Translations under genes and position numbers: made by a program | Assembly (NCBI RefSeq): GCF_905120475.1 | Contig: NZ_CAJHOE010000001.1 | Coordinates: 248,001 to 312,000, forward strand | Length of the DNA: 64,000 nt | Direction: 5' to 3' | DNA from: Campylobacter suis | GTDB taxonomy: Bacteria; Campylobacterota; Campylobacteria; Campylobacterales; Campylobacteraceae | Shown here: in pieces, positions 17,705 through 26,396 of the stretch | Numbering within the stretch: position 1 is the stretch's first letter | How the letters are laid out: every line of letters begins with the position of its first letter | The notes under the pieces: model-generated | The model's database searches: none | The model's input: only the letters and a program-made list of their open reading frames with translations | Told to the model about the DNA's origin: nothing

Positions 17705-18567
17705 TAGGCTTTTCCGTAGAATTCGTGGAGTAAATTTAACTCAAATTTTGAGCCAAAAAAGCACGGTGTGCTTTGGTGTGTTTTTTGTATCTGTATATCA
17801 AAAAGTGTTTTATTTTTGCCATTACTTGTCGCTCCGCCAGCATTTTCATAGATAAATGCAAATGGAAGCACTTCAAAAAGAACACGAAGCTTGCCATTTG
17901 GGTGATCGGTGGTATCTGGATAGCTAAAAAGCCCACCACCTTTAAGTAAAATTTGATGTAAATCAGCCACCATAGCCCCGGAGTATCTCAACCTATAGCC
18001 TTGCATAAAAAGCTCTCTTACAAATTCTTGATGAGTCTTGCTCCAACCACTTTGTGTTGCACCAGTTGCATTTAGCTTGCCTTTTTCTTTTAGCGAAAGC
18101 TCTTTTATGAATGCAAATTCGCCTGATCGGTTTAGTCTATATAGTTTTGGCAATGTACACTTTTTATCGGCTATAACAAGCTCTAGGCGCGGTCCATAAA
18201 CGCTATAAGCTGCAGCGATTAAATTTTCAGGCTTTAGTTCATTTTCATAAATGGCAAATATCGAACCCACGGCAAAATTTACATCAACAAGACTTGAGCC
18301 ATCAAGAGGATCGTAGGCAACAATGAGGCTTGCCTCTTCATTTATACAAAGCTCTTCATCTTTTTCTTCGCTTACAAGCGCTTTTACGCACTCAAGCTCT
18401 TTAAATTTTTCTGTAATAATCTCATCGCTTAAAACATCTAGTTTTAGCTGCGTATCGCCAGTGGCATTTTCGTGCGATGTATAGCCAAGATCGGTGTATT
18501 TTATCTCTTCGCTAATGCGTTTACTAACATCTTTTATAGCATCAAAAATTTGTTCCAAGTCTCTCAT
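17704..18567 (-). CDS. fbp: Fructose-1,6-bisphosphatase, class I
   Basis: Hydrolyses fructose 1,6-bisphosphate in gluconeogenesis, needed in Campylobacter because it does not use the upper glycolytic pathway. Motifs: LVSEEKDE near 70, [15 protein letters not shown] near 95 (metal-binding) and [14 protein letters not shown] near 210. I chose ATG 18567, whose ATGA overlaps the mobB stop, giving 287 residues starting MRDLEQIF; the frame stays open to 18603, with a Lys/Cys-rich extension unlike the family. Confidence 0.93.
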   Translation of the reverse strand: MRDLEQIFDAIKDVSKRISEEIKYTDLGYTSHENATGDTQLKLDVLSDEIITEKFKELECVKALVSEEKDEELCINEEASLIVAYDPLDGSSLVDVNFAVGSIFAIYENELKPENLIAAAYSVYGPRLELVIADKKCTLPKLYRLNRSGEFAFIKELSLKEKGKLNATGATQSGWSKTHQEFVRELFMQGYRLRYSGAMVADLHQILLKGGGLFSYPDTTDHPNGKLRVLFEVLPFAFIYENAGGATSNGKNKTLFDIQIQKTHQSTPCFFGSKFELNLLHEFYGKA

Positions 18568-19046
18568 TTTACAACCTTTGCATTTTTTATTATCCATTCG
18601 CAAATGGCATCAATGTCGTCTAAATTTATATGCGGCAAGCCATAGTCTTTGTGCGTTTCGTAGCTTGCAATAGCATTTGAAAATGGCAGATACTCTTCAT
18701 TTATGCCGTCTTTAAATACGCTTATGCGTGGTAAAGGCAAAGTCTTAAGCCCTTCAACTATAAGTAGGTCAAATTCTCCAAGCATTGATATAACATCATC
18801 AAGTTCTGACTTTGTTTTGCTAAAATATGTCGTTCTAGTCGGACTTAGCACGACAACATCAGCGCCAGTTTCGCTAAATTTAAAACTATCTTTGCCAGCG
18901 ACATCAAAGCGCGCCTTGTCTCCTGGGTCATGCTTTATGACAACGCACTTTAAACCTTGTGAGATAAATTTGTTTAAAACTTTTAATATTGTAGTTGTTT
19001 TTCCGCTATTTGATGGGCCAGAAAAAGCGATGGCTAGCTGTTTCAA
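18564..19046 (-). CDS. mobB: Molybdopterin-guanine dinucleotide biosynthesis protein B
   Basis: A small P-loop GTPase that assists attachment of GMP to molybdopterin, serving formate dehydrogenase and nitrate or TMAO/DMSO reductases. Walker [12 protein letters not shown] at residue 10, VVIKHDPGD near 36 and a late DLLIVEGLK (Walker B). 160 residues. First gene of the minus-strand run mobB-fbp-(small Cys protein)-metG. Confidence 0.92.
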   Translation of the reverse strand: MKQLAIAFSGPSNSGKTTTILKVLNKFISQGLKCVVIKHDPGDKARFDVAGKDSFKFSETGADVVVLSPTRTTYFSKTKSELDDVISMLGEFDLLIVEGLKTLPLPRISVFKDGINEEYLPFSNAIASYETHKDYGLPHINLDDIDAICEWIIKNAKVVK

Positions 19047-19075
19047 TTTTTGCCTTTTTGCTTGATTTTAGGTGG

Positions 19076-19081
19076 ATTATA
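19076..19081 (-). promoter_or_regulatory. -10 box of mobB operon
   Basis: Minus-strand TATAAT preceded by GGC, 30 bases before the mobB ATG (19046), with T-rich sequence behind it. Confidence 0.5.
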
Positions 19082-19138
19082 GCCAAATTTGCCTTTAAAA
19101 TTTATGAGTGATTAAAAATTAAATTAAAAAATAAATGC

Positions 19139-19144
19139 TAAAAT
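19139..19144 (+). promoter_or_regulatory. -10 box of lipoprotein gene
   Basis: TAAAAT preceded by TGC (extended -10) 24 bases before the ATG at 19168, with AAAGG as ribosome binding site between. Confidence 0.5.
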
Positions 19145-19167
19145 ACACACAAACTTAAAGGTAAAAT

Positions 19168-19650
19168 ATGAAAAAATTTCTAATATTTCTTGCCATTTTG
19201 GCATTTATACAAGGCTGTTCTAATAAAAAAGTTATCGTGCATGAACCCCTAAAAAACGAACTTTTAGCCTACACAAGTAAAGATGAGATAATAGATAAGA
19301 ATGGCAATACTTTAATCACCGCAACTTATTTAAACCCAATATACCAAAGCAAAGTCTCTATAAAAAACGAGGAGAAATTTTTAGTTGCTATAAATCCAAA
19401 AGAACATGAGATAAATCCGCAAACTATCGCACTAAATGGCGATACAAATGGCACAAAAGCCAGAGTTTTAGAGCAAGATGATGAGCTTTTAAAACTTACA
19501 GGATTTAACATGCCTTGGGGCATTTATTATGAAATTTCAGCCCCAAGTAAAGATACGGATAACCTAAATCTTAGTTTCGAAATTTATCCGTCAAAGAAGG
19601 TTTCGTTAGACTTTCTAAAAGTGTCGAAATCTTTATATTGGTACCCATAA
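19168..19650 (+). CDS. Putative lipoprotein (Cj0842-like)
   Basis: 160 residues. A lipoprotein signal of 16 residues ends in the lipobox FIQGC. The mature part is short, beta-rich and rich in Lys/Asn; I recognise no domain. In C. jejuni a lipoprotein gene lies in the same place between mobB and slt. Its last 80 bases overlap the 3' end of slt on the other strand, so the C-terminus DFLKVSKSLYWYP and the Slt tail are encoded by the same DNA. Confidence 0.82.
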   Translation: MKKFLIFLAILAFIQGCSNKKVIVHEPLKNELLAYTSKDEIIDKNGNTLITATYLNPIYQSKVSIKNEEKFLVAINPKEHEINPQTIALNGDTNGTKARVLEQDDELLKLTGFNMPWGIYYEISAPSKDTDNLNLSFEIYPSKKVSLDFLKVSKSLYWYP

Positions 19651-21208
19651 GTGAGTTATAGATCACAAAATTTGACAGCACCTTTTTGCCGTAGTTTCTA
19701 GTCTCTGTCACTGGGACTAGCTCTATAGATAAAAACGGTTCATATTCTGCATCTTTAAACATATCGTCGCGAGTTATAAGTCTTTTTGTAAAGCCTATAC
19801 CGCCATTGTATGCGTAGGCTATAAAGAGCGGATGGTAAAGAAATTTCTCAAGATAATCAAGATGATGATTTGCAAAACGATATGCTACATCTTGCTTAAA
19901 CATATCATCTTGATCAAAATTTTCTATTTTTAGCTCTTTTTTCCCAATAGCATTTGCTAAAAATGGCATAAACTGCATAGTTCCAAGCGCATAGGATGTT
20001 GAAATGACTGCTGGTATAAAAAGACTTTCTTGGCGTGCAAGAGCGTATATAAGGGATTTTCTTTGCACGCTTAGGTCTTCAAGCTCGCTATTTTGTGGCA
20101 TTAAAAAATACTGATGTTCCCAGCCACCAGCTTTTTGCATAAAGTAAGCATAGGCGCCAAGACTGTCGTTTGTATAAAAGTGTTTTGCGTGCTCTCTTGC
20201 TTGCTCTGGGCTCATAGTTTTTGCTAGCTCTGCTTGTTCTTGCCATAAAAATGGATCTGTAAGGTCAAAATTTTCCACATATTTTTTCGTTGGTTTTGGT
20301 ACTATAATCTCGATAGGTTGGCTATTTTGTATAAAATCTCTAGCATAAAGTGAGTACATATTTGCATCTTTGCTTTGTGCTAGCTCGTTTAAAAATTTAT
20401 CATCATTTGTCAAAAGGTAAAGCCAATGAGTGGCGTTGTCGCGTTGCCATGCCCTGTCAAAACTAGCCTTTGCCCGTTCAAAAAACTTTTGCGCTATACT
20501 TTTTTCGCCCAGAGTTACAGCATTTAAAGCAAGAAAGAAGGCATCATTTTGGCTTGTAATCTCTGGTGTGATGTTTAAAAAATTTTTTCTAAATTCATTA
20601 AAATTTCGCCCCATAACAAGATTGTTTAAAAGTTGAGAAAAGCCTTTTTCGTTATAAAGTGCATTGAAGAAATTTTGACCAAAGTTTTCGGTAAAAAATT
20701 TATCTTTTTCTGCATTGCTGCTTGCATTAAAAAAAGCCAAAAACTGTGCAGTTTGCATGTTTTTAGCAAATTCTTTGGCTGGATTTTTAGTATTTAGAGT
20801 AAGTAAAATTTTTGCCTTTTGTGGATGGGTTTTTTCTAATTTTTTTGCTAAATTTTCTCTAGTTTGTGAGCTTAGTTTTTTACTAAAAGCTATCGTTGTT
20901 AGAGAATTTTGGCAGCTTGTGCTTGCTTGAAGTATATTTTTTTCATTTATTTTTGCGCAAGGATTTGGCGTGGGCGTTGGTGGAACAACTTTATTTATAC
21001 TTTTTGTAACAAGACCCGACTTTCTAAAGATATCTTTTGAGAGGTTTTTTATCTGCTCTTTTGTGTAGTCACCTTCGTTTATAAGCCTGTATATGTAGTA
21101 GTCTTTTGCGAGTCCCTTTGGTTTGTCTTTTAGCTCTTCATAGCTTAAAACCTGCGCCTCTAAGAAACAGACGAGCCCAAGGCTTACACTAAATAGACGC
21201 AGCAACAT
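19571..21208 (-). CDS. slt: Soluble lytic murein transglycosylase
   Basis: 545 residues: signal peptide ending around CFLEAQ, a long helical superhelix (the U-domain type), then the catalytic SLT domain with the glutamate in LARQESLF, followed by SYALGTMQFMP and IAYAYNGG. Cleaves glycan strands in the periplasm. It overlaps yggT by 20 bases at its start and the convergent lipoprotein gene by 80 bases at its end. Confidence 0.92.
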   Translation of the reverse strand: MLLRLFSVSLGLVCFLEAQVLSYEELKDKPKGLAKDYYIYRLINEGDYTKEQIKNLSKDIFRKSGLVTKSINKVVPPTPTPNPCAKINEKNILQASTSCQNSLTTIAFSKKLSSQTRENLAKKLEKTHPQKAKILLTLNTKNPAKEFAKNMQTAQFLAFFNASSNAEKDKFFTENFGQNFFNALYNEKGFSQLLNNLVMGRNFNEFRKNFLNITPEITSQNDAFFLALNAVTLGEKSIAQKFFERAKASFDRAWQRDNATHWLYLLTNDDKFLNELAQSKDANMYSLYARDFIQNSQPIEIIVPKPTKKYVENFDLTDPFLWQEQAELAKTMSPEQAREHAKHFYTNDSLGAYAYFMQKAGGWEHQYFLMPQNSELEDLSVQRKSLIYALARQESLFIPAVISTSYALGTMQFMPFLANAIGKKELKIENFDQDDMFKQDVAYRFANHHLDYLEKFLYHPLFIAYAYNGGIGFTKRLITRDDMFKDAEYEPFLSIELVPVTETRNYGKKVLSNFVIYNSLMGTNIKISTLLESLTKPSLTDKFRN

Positions 21209-21482
21209 TTATAAGTAACCTTACAAGAAATAGATCTATAAATTTTAATGCTAAGATGATGATGATGGGCGCTAGATCTATCCCACCAAAAACTGTTGGT
21301 ATGAAGCGTCTAACAAAACTATAAGCTGGCTCAGTTAGTCTGTAAAGAAGCTGAACTACTTGGTTTGACGGATCAGGTCTAACCCAGCTTACGATAGCTG
21401 CGATGATAATCACCCAGGTGTAAATTTCTATAACAGTATGTAAAATGCTAGCAACTGCGCTTAAAAATGTTGAAAATATCAT
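21189..21482 (-). CDS. YggT family membrane protein
   Basis: 97 residues with two hydrophobic segments (about 3-28 and 68-92) and the family pattern [10 protein letters not shown], then [17 protein letters not shown] and FGGIDLAPI. YggT proteins are linked to osmotic shock tolerance and membrane organisation, though the molecular role is not settled. The ATG overlaps the gltX stop (ATGA) and the gene overlaps slt, so the three form one transcription unit. Confidence 0.88.
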   Translation of the reverse strand: MIFSTFLSAVASILHTVIEIYTWVIIIAAIVSWVRPDPSNQVVQLLYRLTEPAYSFVRRFIPTVFGGIDLAPIIIILALKFIDLFLVRLLINVAASI

Positions 21483-22774
21483 CTAATAATCTCCTTAATA
21501 TCTGCTTTTATTAGCGGATAAAGCTCACCAAGCTCTGGTCCTTTAAAGTCGCCCGTTATGGCGTAACGAAGTGGCATAAAAAAGCTTTTGCCTTTTAGGC
21601 TTGTGGCGCTCATAAGCTCTGTTTTAAACTCATCGTAAGTTTCACACTCTTTTAGGGTTTTTGCTGCATGTTTGATAGTTTCAAAATCGTTAGCAAATTC
21701 ACTTGGTATTGATTTGGCTGTATAAATTTTTTCTATTTTTTCTTTTATTTGTGGTAAAAGAGAGCTTTCTTGGGTATAAAAGCGAGCTAAATTTGCAAAT
21801 TTTTTGTCAAGTTCTAATAGCTCACTAAGTCGCTCATCGCTAGCAAGCTTTATGTGCTCGCGGTTAACATGCTCTAGCTTGGCTATGTCAAATTTTGCTG
21901 GAGAGCGTGAGATTTTGCTAATATCAAACCACTGTGCAGCCTCTTTGATAGTAAAAATTTCAACAGGTGTTTTGTTGCCAAGAAGTATGAGATAGTTTGC
22001 TATAGCCTCGGGCATAAAACCTGTTTCAAGCATCCATTTTACGCTACTTGCATTATCTCTTTTACTCATTTTTTTGCCATCGCCGTTTAAGATAATTGGC
22101 AAGTGGGCATAACGCATCGTATCTGTGTAACCAAGTCCTTCTCGGATGAGGTCTTGTTTTGGTGTGTTGCTAACATGATCTTCGCCGCGTATTACAAAAC
22201 TTACGCCCTCAAGCATATCATCAACAGCGCAAGCAAAGTTGTATGTGGGCGTTTTATCTGCTCTCATAATAACAAAGCTATCAACAGCGTCTGGCTCAAA
22301 GCTTAGCTCTCCTTTTATCGCATCAGTAAAGCTCATTGTATGTGCTGGCTTTTTCATGCGTATGACAAATGGTTTTTCGCATGCTAAAACCTCATCATTG
22401 CTCATCTTTTCGCAAGTGCCATCATACCTATATGCTACTCCATTTTCTTTTGCTTTTTGCTTTTTGTTTTCTAGCTCATCTTCTGTGCAAAAGCAGGCAA
22501 ATGCTTTTTTGTCTATGAGTAGTTTGCTTGCTAGTTGGCGGTGAAATTTTAGATTTTTGCTTTGGATGTAAATTTGCTCTGCAACGATGCCAAATTTTGC
22601 TAAAATTTCTACAATTTCTTTCTCTTTTCCGTCTATATTTCGCTCACTATCAGTGTCTTCTATGCGCAAAATAAACCCACTTTTATCTTGCAATGAGCAT
22701 ATGTAGTTAAAGATGGCAGCTCGCAAATTTCCGATGTGCATGTCACCCGTTGGTGAGGGTGCAAAACGATACAT
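21479..22774 (-). CDS. gltX: Glutamyl-tRNA synthetase
   Basis: 431 residues. [17 protein letters not shown] carries the HIGH-type motif as [14 protein letters not shown] is the KMSKS motif; [10 protein letters not shown] is also present. Campylobacterota usually carry two GluRS copies, one of which charges mainly tRNA-Gln for the amidotransferase route. From sequence alone I cannot say which copy this is; gene order matches Cj0845c. Confidence 0.93.
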   Translation of the reverse strand: MYRFAPSPTGDMHIGNLRAAIFNYICSLQDKSGFILRIEDTDSERNIDGKEKEIVEILAKFGIVAEQIYIQSKNLKFHRQLASKLLIDKKAFACFCTEDELENKKQKAKENGVAYRYDGTCEKMSNDEVLACEKPFVIRMKKPAHTMSFTDAIKGELSFEPDAVDSFVIMRADKTPTYNFACAVDDMLEGVSFVIRGEDHVSNTPKQDLIREGLGYTDTMRYAHLPIILNGDGKKMSKRDNASSVKWMLETGFMPEAIANYLILLGNKTPVEIFTIKEAAQWFDISKISRSPAKFDIAKLEHVNREHIKLASDERLSELLELDKKFANLARFYTQESSLLPQIKEKIEKIYTAKSIPSEFANDFETIKHAAKTLKECETYDEFKTELMSATSLKGKSFFMPLRYAITGDFKGPELGELYPLIKADIKEIIR

Positions 22775-22806
22775 TTTAAAGATCCTTTAGTTATTTTTAG
22801 GGCTAG

Positions 22807-22812
22807 ATTATA
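22807..22812 (-). promoter_or_regulatory. -10 box of gltX
   Basis: Minus-strand GCTATAAT (extended -10) 33 bases upstream of the gltX ATG. Confidence 0.5.
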
Positions 22813-22913
22813 GCACTTTGATGATAAATTTAAAGTTAGATTTTTAAATTTATATATTGTAAAGTATATTTTAAGTAAGATTTCGGATTTTAATTTTTAA
22901 CCAGGGGAGCGAA

Positions 22914-23312
22914 ATGAGCTTTATTAGTGAATTTAAAGAGTTTGCCATGAAGGGCAATGTTGTCGATATGGCGGTTGGTGTTGTTATCGGCGGAGCGTTT
23001 GGAAAGATAGTTTCTTCACTTGTTGCTGATGTTATTATGCCAATAGTTGGTGTTTTAACGGGCGGTGTAAATTTTACAGATCTAAAATTTACGCTAAAAG
23101 AAGCTGTTGGTGAGGTTCCAGCAGTGACTATAAATTACGGTAGCTTTATCCAAACAGCAGTTGATTTTATCATCATTGCATTTTGTATTTTTTGCGTTAT
23201 TAAAGCACTAAATTCACTTAAAAAGAAAGAGGAGCCAGCTCCTGAAGCACCAGCTGAAACTCCAGCAGATATCGCACTCTTAACCGAGATAAGAGATCTT
23301 CTTAAAAAATAA
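22914..23312 (+). CDS. mscL: Large-conductance mechanosensitive channel MscL
   Basis: Opens under membrane tension to release solutes after osmotic downshock. N-terminal helix [28 protein letters not shown] and the first pore helix are recognisable within residues 5-32, with the second membrane helix near 80-101 and a charged C-terminal bundle ([11 protein letters not shown]). 132 residues, a standard length. GGGGAG-like ribosome binding site upstream. Confidence 0.95.
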   Translation: MSFISEFKEFAMKGNVVDMAVGVVIGGAFGKIVSSLVADVIMPIVGVLTGGVNFTDLKFTLKEAVGEVPAVTINYGSFIQTAVDFIIIAFCIFCVIKALNSLKKKEEPAPEAPAETPADIALLTEIRDLLKK

Positions 23313-23324
23313 TTTTACTCTCAT

Positions 23325-23344
23325 GCAGGGGAATTTGCCCCTGC
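23325..23344 (+). terminator. Hairpin after mscL
   Basis: GCAGGGG paired with CCCCTGC around AATTTG, 12 bases after the mscL stop. The following sequence is only partly T-rich, so termination may be incomplete. Confidence 0.5.
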
Positions 23345-23372
23345 TCTTGATTCAATATTTACTAAAAGTTGC

Positions 23373-23378
23373 TAAAAT
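23373..23378 (+). promoter_or_regulatory. -10 box of the Crp/Fnr regulator gene
   Basis: TTGCTAAAATG, an extended -10 (TAAAAT), 35 bases before the GTG start. A ribosome binding site TAGGAG lies at 23401-23406. Confidence 0.5.
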
Positions 23379-23412
23379 GTCCTACTTTAAGATAAGTTTG
23401 TAGGAGAAATTT

Positions 23413-24048
23413 GTGCTTAAAAAGATACCTATTTTTAAAACACTAAGCCCAGAAAAGCTAGGAGAGCTTGAGGAGATTGTGGTAACAAAAAGCTATAAAA
23501 AAGGTGAGTTTTTGTTCCTTGAGGGTGAAGAGCCAAAGTGGCTTATCTACTTGCTTTCAGGCTCTGTTAAGCTTTATAAAACGACACCAAATGGAAAGGA
23601 AATTTTCCTTCATCAGCTACCTCCTATGAATTTTGTTGCTGAAGTTGTAAATTTTGAAAATATCGCATATCCAGCAAGCGCTGTGTTTGTCATCTCTGGG
23701 GAGGTGGTAAAGATAAATTATGAAAAATTTTATAGTAAATTTATGGCAGACCCAGAAATTTGCATGGCTATAATACGCTCAATGTCTGAAAAACTTCGTA
23801 TCACAAGCAACCTTTTACATCAAGAGCTTATACTAAGTTCAGAAGCCAAAGTAGCGCAGTTTATCCTTTCGCATGAAGATGTGTTTAACGAACTAAAACA
23901 CACTAAAATAGCCTCTATCTTAAACATTACACCAGAGACTTTTTCAAGAATTTTAAACAAATTTAAGGCTCAAAATTTAGTAAAACTTGATGAGAAAAAC
24001 CAAATTTCTGAAAAAAATGTTGAGCTTTTAGAAGCTATTTGTTCTTAA
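23413..24048 (+). CDS. Crp/Fnr family transcription regulator without iron-sulfur cysteines
   Basis: 211 residues. The cyclic-nucleotide-binding-like beta-roll spans about 5-110 (KKGEFLFLEGEEP, YLLSGSVKLYK), then a dimer helix and a winged helix-turn-helix at 155-195. The recognition helix TPETFSRIL has E175, S178 and R179, the residues by which E. coli FNR (E209, S212, R213) reads TTGAT. The only cysteines are C117 and C210, so it cannot hold an FNR-type [4Fe-4S] cluster; it may sense by heme or another ligand, as DNR and HcpR do (inference). GTG start. Confidence 0.9.
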   Translation: MLKKIPIFKTLSPEKLGELEEIVVTKSYKKGEFLFLEGEEPKWLIYLLSGSVKLYKTTPNGKEIFLHQLPPMNFVAEVVNFENIAYPASAVFVISGEVVKINYEKFYSKFMADPEICMAIIRSMSEKLRITSNLLHQELILSSEAKVAQFILSHEDVFNELKHTKIASILNITPETFSRILNKFKAQNLVKLDEKNQISEKNVELLEAICS

Positions 24049-24081
24049 AATATCAATAACGACACTCTAAAAAGGTAAAAT

Positions 24082-25194
24082 TTGAGACTTTTAACTATAT
24101 TTTTGGTTGCTATTTTATTTTCTGTGGGCGCAAATTTTTACGCATATAAGCGCTTTATTAGCAAAGTTGATTTCTTGCAACCGTATTTAAAATTTATACG
24201 CATAGCGTTTTTTATCATAGTGCCGTTTGAGATTATATTTTTCTTGCAAATTCGCTTTGATATTTTAAACTTACAAGGCTATTTAATCGCAGGTGCGATG
24301 GTGGCTTTTAGCTGGTTTTTGCTTTTTATAAGTCTTATTTATGACATTACAAAAAGTATATTAAAAAAGAGCAAATATAACTCAAATCGCCGAAAATTCA
24401 TCAAATTTTGCTTTGATGTGACTTTTATTATACTTTTTGCGAGCTATTTTTTAAAAGGGGTTTTTTGTGCGCTTACTCCACCAAAAGTAAAACATACCAA
24501 TATAAAAATAAAAGGCCTAGCTTCTGGACTTAGGATAGCACTTATTTCAGATGTTCATATCGGTGAGTTTTTGCAAAAAGAATTTATGGCAACACTGGTT
24601 TTTCAGATAAATGAGCAGCGCCCAGATATGGTTGTGATAGTGGGTGATCTTATCGACTTTGATGCAAAAAAGATAGGCGATAACCTAGATCCTCTAAAAG
24701 ATTTGCGTTCTACTTATGGTACATTTTATGTCCCGGGTAATCACGAGTATTATCATGGAGTAAGAGATATAATGGCAAAAATTTCAGAACTTGGTATTAA
24801 AATTTTAGGCAATGAAAATATCTCTGTGGGCGGTATAAATTTGGCTGGAGTTTATGATCTGGCCGGATTTAGATTTAAACATTTTGAGCCAGATTTAGAT
24901 CAGGCATTGGCTGGTAAGGATGAGAGTTTGCCTACAGTTTTACTATCACATCAGCCAAAATTTATAAGAACTATGCAAAAAGATGTAGATCTTGTTCTTT
25001 GTGGGCATACCCATGCTGGGCAAATTTTTCCTTTTCAGCTACTTGTGATGATAGATCAGCCATATTTATACGGACTTTATAAACATAATGATAAAATGCA
25101 AGTTTATGTTAGCTCTGGTGCTGGCTTTTGGGGTCCACCAGTTCGTATACTCGCACCAAGCGAGATAGCGATATTAAATTTATACGGAGAGTGA
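24082..25194 (+). CDS. Membrane-anchored calcineurin-like metallophosphoesterase
   Basis: 370 residues. About three to four hydrophobic segments fill the first 140 residues; the rest is a metallophosphoesterase: ISDVHIGEF, VVIVGDLIDFD, VPGNHEYYHG, LLSHQP and LCGHTHAGQIFP carry the metal ligands. This plan matches YkoQ/YaeI-like membrane phosphoesterases, often acting on phospholipid or UDP-sugar-lipid pyrophosphates; the substrate here is unknown. TTG start at 24082 with AAAGG upstream. It precedes psd by 2 bases, which suggests a phospholipid-related role (inference). Confidence 0.87.
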   Translation: MRLLTIFLVAILFSVGANFYAYKRFISKVDFLQPYLKFIRIAFFIIVPFEIIFFLQIRFDILNLQGYLIAGAMVAFSWFLLFISLIYDITKSILKKSKYNSNRRKFIKFCFDVTFIILFASYFLKGVFCALTPPKVKHTNIKIKGLASGLRIALISDVHIGEFLQKEFMATLVFQINEQRPDMVVIVGDLIDFDAKKIGDNLDPLKDLRSTYGTFYVPGNHEYYHGVRDIMAKISELGIKILGNENISVGGINLAGVYDLAGFRFKHFEPDLDQALAGKDESLPTVLLSHQPKFIRTMQKDVDLVLCGHTHAGQIFPFQLLVMIDQPYLYGLYKHNDKMQVYVSSGAGFWGPPVRILAPSEIAILNLYGE

Positions 25195-25196
25195 GT

Positions 25197-26000
25197 ATGG
25201 ATAGAGTGTTTTCTAGATATTTTGGACTTTTTGGTAAGATAAAATTTCCAAAAGCGGTACAAACTTTTATAAACGAACAGTACATAAAGTATTTTAAGCT
25301 TGATATGAGCGAGTTTGATAAAGCAAGCGAATATGAAAGTCTAAATGCTCTTTTTACAAGAAATTTTCTAAAAGAGCGCGAATTTGATAAAGATAAACAA
25401 ATTTTTATAAGTCCGTGCGATGGCACATGTCTAAGTAGCGGTACAACAAAAGATGGTATGGCTTTTAGTATAAAGGGTAAAACTTACAGTCTAAAAGAGC
25501 TTTTGGGGCAAAGCATAAGTGAAGTTGAGTTAAAAAATGAGTATGACTTTGCTAATATCTACCTAAGCCCAAAAGACTACCATCACTACCACGCTCCGTG
25601 TGATCTTAAAATTTTAAAAGCCGTGCATATGGGTGGCAAGCTTTATAGTGTAGCTAAAAAATGGCTTGAAAAAGTTGATGGGCTTTATGCTAAAAATGAG
25701 CGTGTTGCGCTTAGATGTCAGATGGATAATGGCAAACTGATGTGGCTTGTGTTTGTTGGGGCATTAAATGTTAGCAAGATGAAATTTACCTTTGATGAGC
25801 GGATACAAACAAATGCTAACGCCAGTCAAGTGCAGGTTTATGGATATGAAAATTTATATGTAAAAAAGGGCGAAAGGCTTGGAAATTTCGAGCTTGGCTC
25901 AACGATACTTATCATAAATGAAAAAGATGCGATAGAATATAATCTAAGTGAAGAAAAACAAATAAAACAGGCCGAAACTATCGGCTTAGTAAGGCTTTAA
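25197..26000 (+). CDS. psd: Phosphatidylserine decarboxylase proenzyme
   Basis: Makes phosphatidylethanolamine, the main phospholipid. The self-cleavage motif LGST near the C-terminus (NFELGSTILI) yields the pyruvoyl subunit; the catalytic His segment is DYHHYHAPCD. I chose ATG 25197 (MDRVFSRYFG), 267 residues; the open frame extends to 25128 but would overlap the previous gene deeply. The start is 2 bases after the phosphoesterase stop. Confidence 0.93.
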   Translation: MDRVFSRYFGLFGKIKFPKAVQTFINEQYIKYFKLDMSEFDKASEYESLNALFTRNFLKEREFDKDKQIFISPCDGTCLSSGTTKDGMAFSIKGKTYSLKELLGQSISEVELKNEYDFANIYLSPKDYHHYHAPCDLKILKAVHMGGKLYSVAKKWLEKVDGLYAKNERVALRCQMDNGKLMWLVFVGALNVSKMKFTFDERIQTNANASQVQVYGYENLYVKKGERLGNFELGSTILIINEKDAIEYNLSEEKQIKQAETIGLVRL

Positions 26001-26001
26001 A

Positions 26002-26352
26002 ATGGCAAATGAACTAGCAAAAACTGAGCAAAGCTTAAGTGATCATATTAAAAACAATACCGTTGTGCAGTATTGGCAAGATGAGGCGGACTTTGATAAG
26101 CTGGCGCTTACGACAGTCGAAACTATGCGTTTTATAAATGAGGAGCAAATAAGAGAGTTTGCTCAAAATTTACAAAAAAATAATGAGCAAATCTTAAGCA
26201 TGACATTTGAGGGTGTTAAAAAACGCCATGAAAAAGAGCTTGACGAGCTGGTAAAAAAGCAGAAAAAAACAAGCGCCATAGCCTTTGTTTTGGGTGCTGT
26301 AACCTGTGCTGTTGGCTTTATAATAGGCATGCTTATAATGGGTAAAATTTAA
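26002..26352 (+). CDS. Small tail-anchored membrane protein, unknown
   Basis: 116 residues: a soluble helical N-terminal part (1-88, with heptad-like charged stretch around NEEQIREFAQNLQKN and KKRHEKELDELVKKQ) followed by one hydrophobic segment at about 92-113 rich in Gly/Ala. Such a tail anchor suggests attachment to the inner membrane. One base after psd, so likely co-transcribed. No family recognised. Confidence 0.72.
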   Translation: MANELAKTEQSLSDHIKNNTVVQYWQDEADFDKLALTTVETMRFINEEQIREFAQNLQKNNEQILSMTFEGVKKRHEKELDELVKKQKKTSAIAFVLGAVTCAVGFIIGMLIMGKI

Positions 26353-26396
26353 TTTATCAAAAAAGCTAAAATTTTTCGTAACTTTGCTAAATTTAG

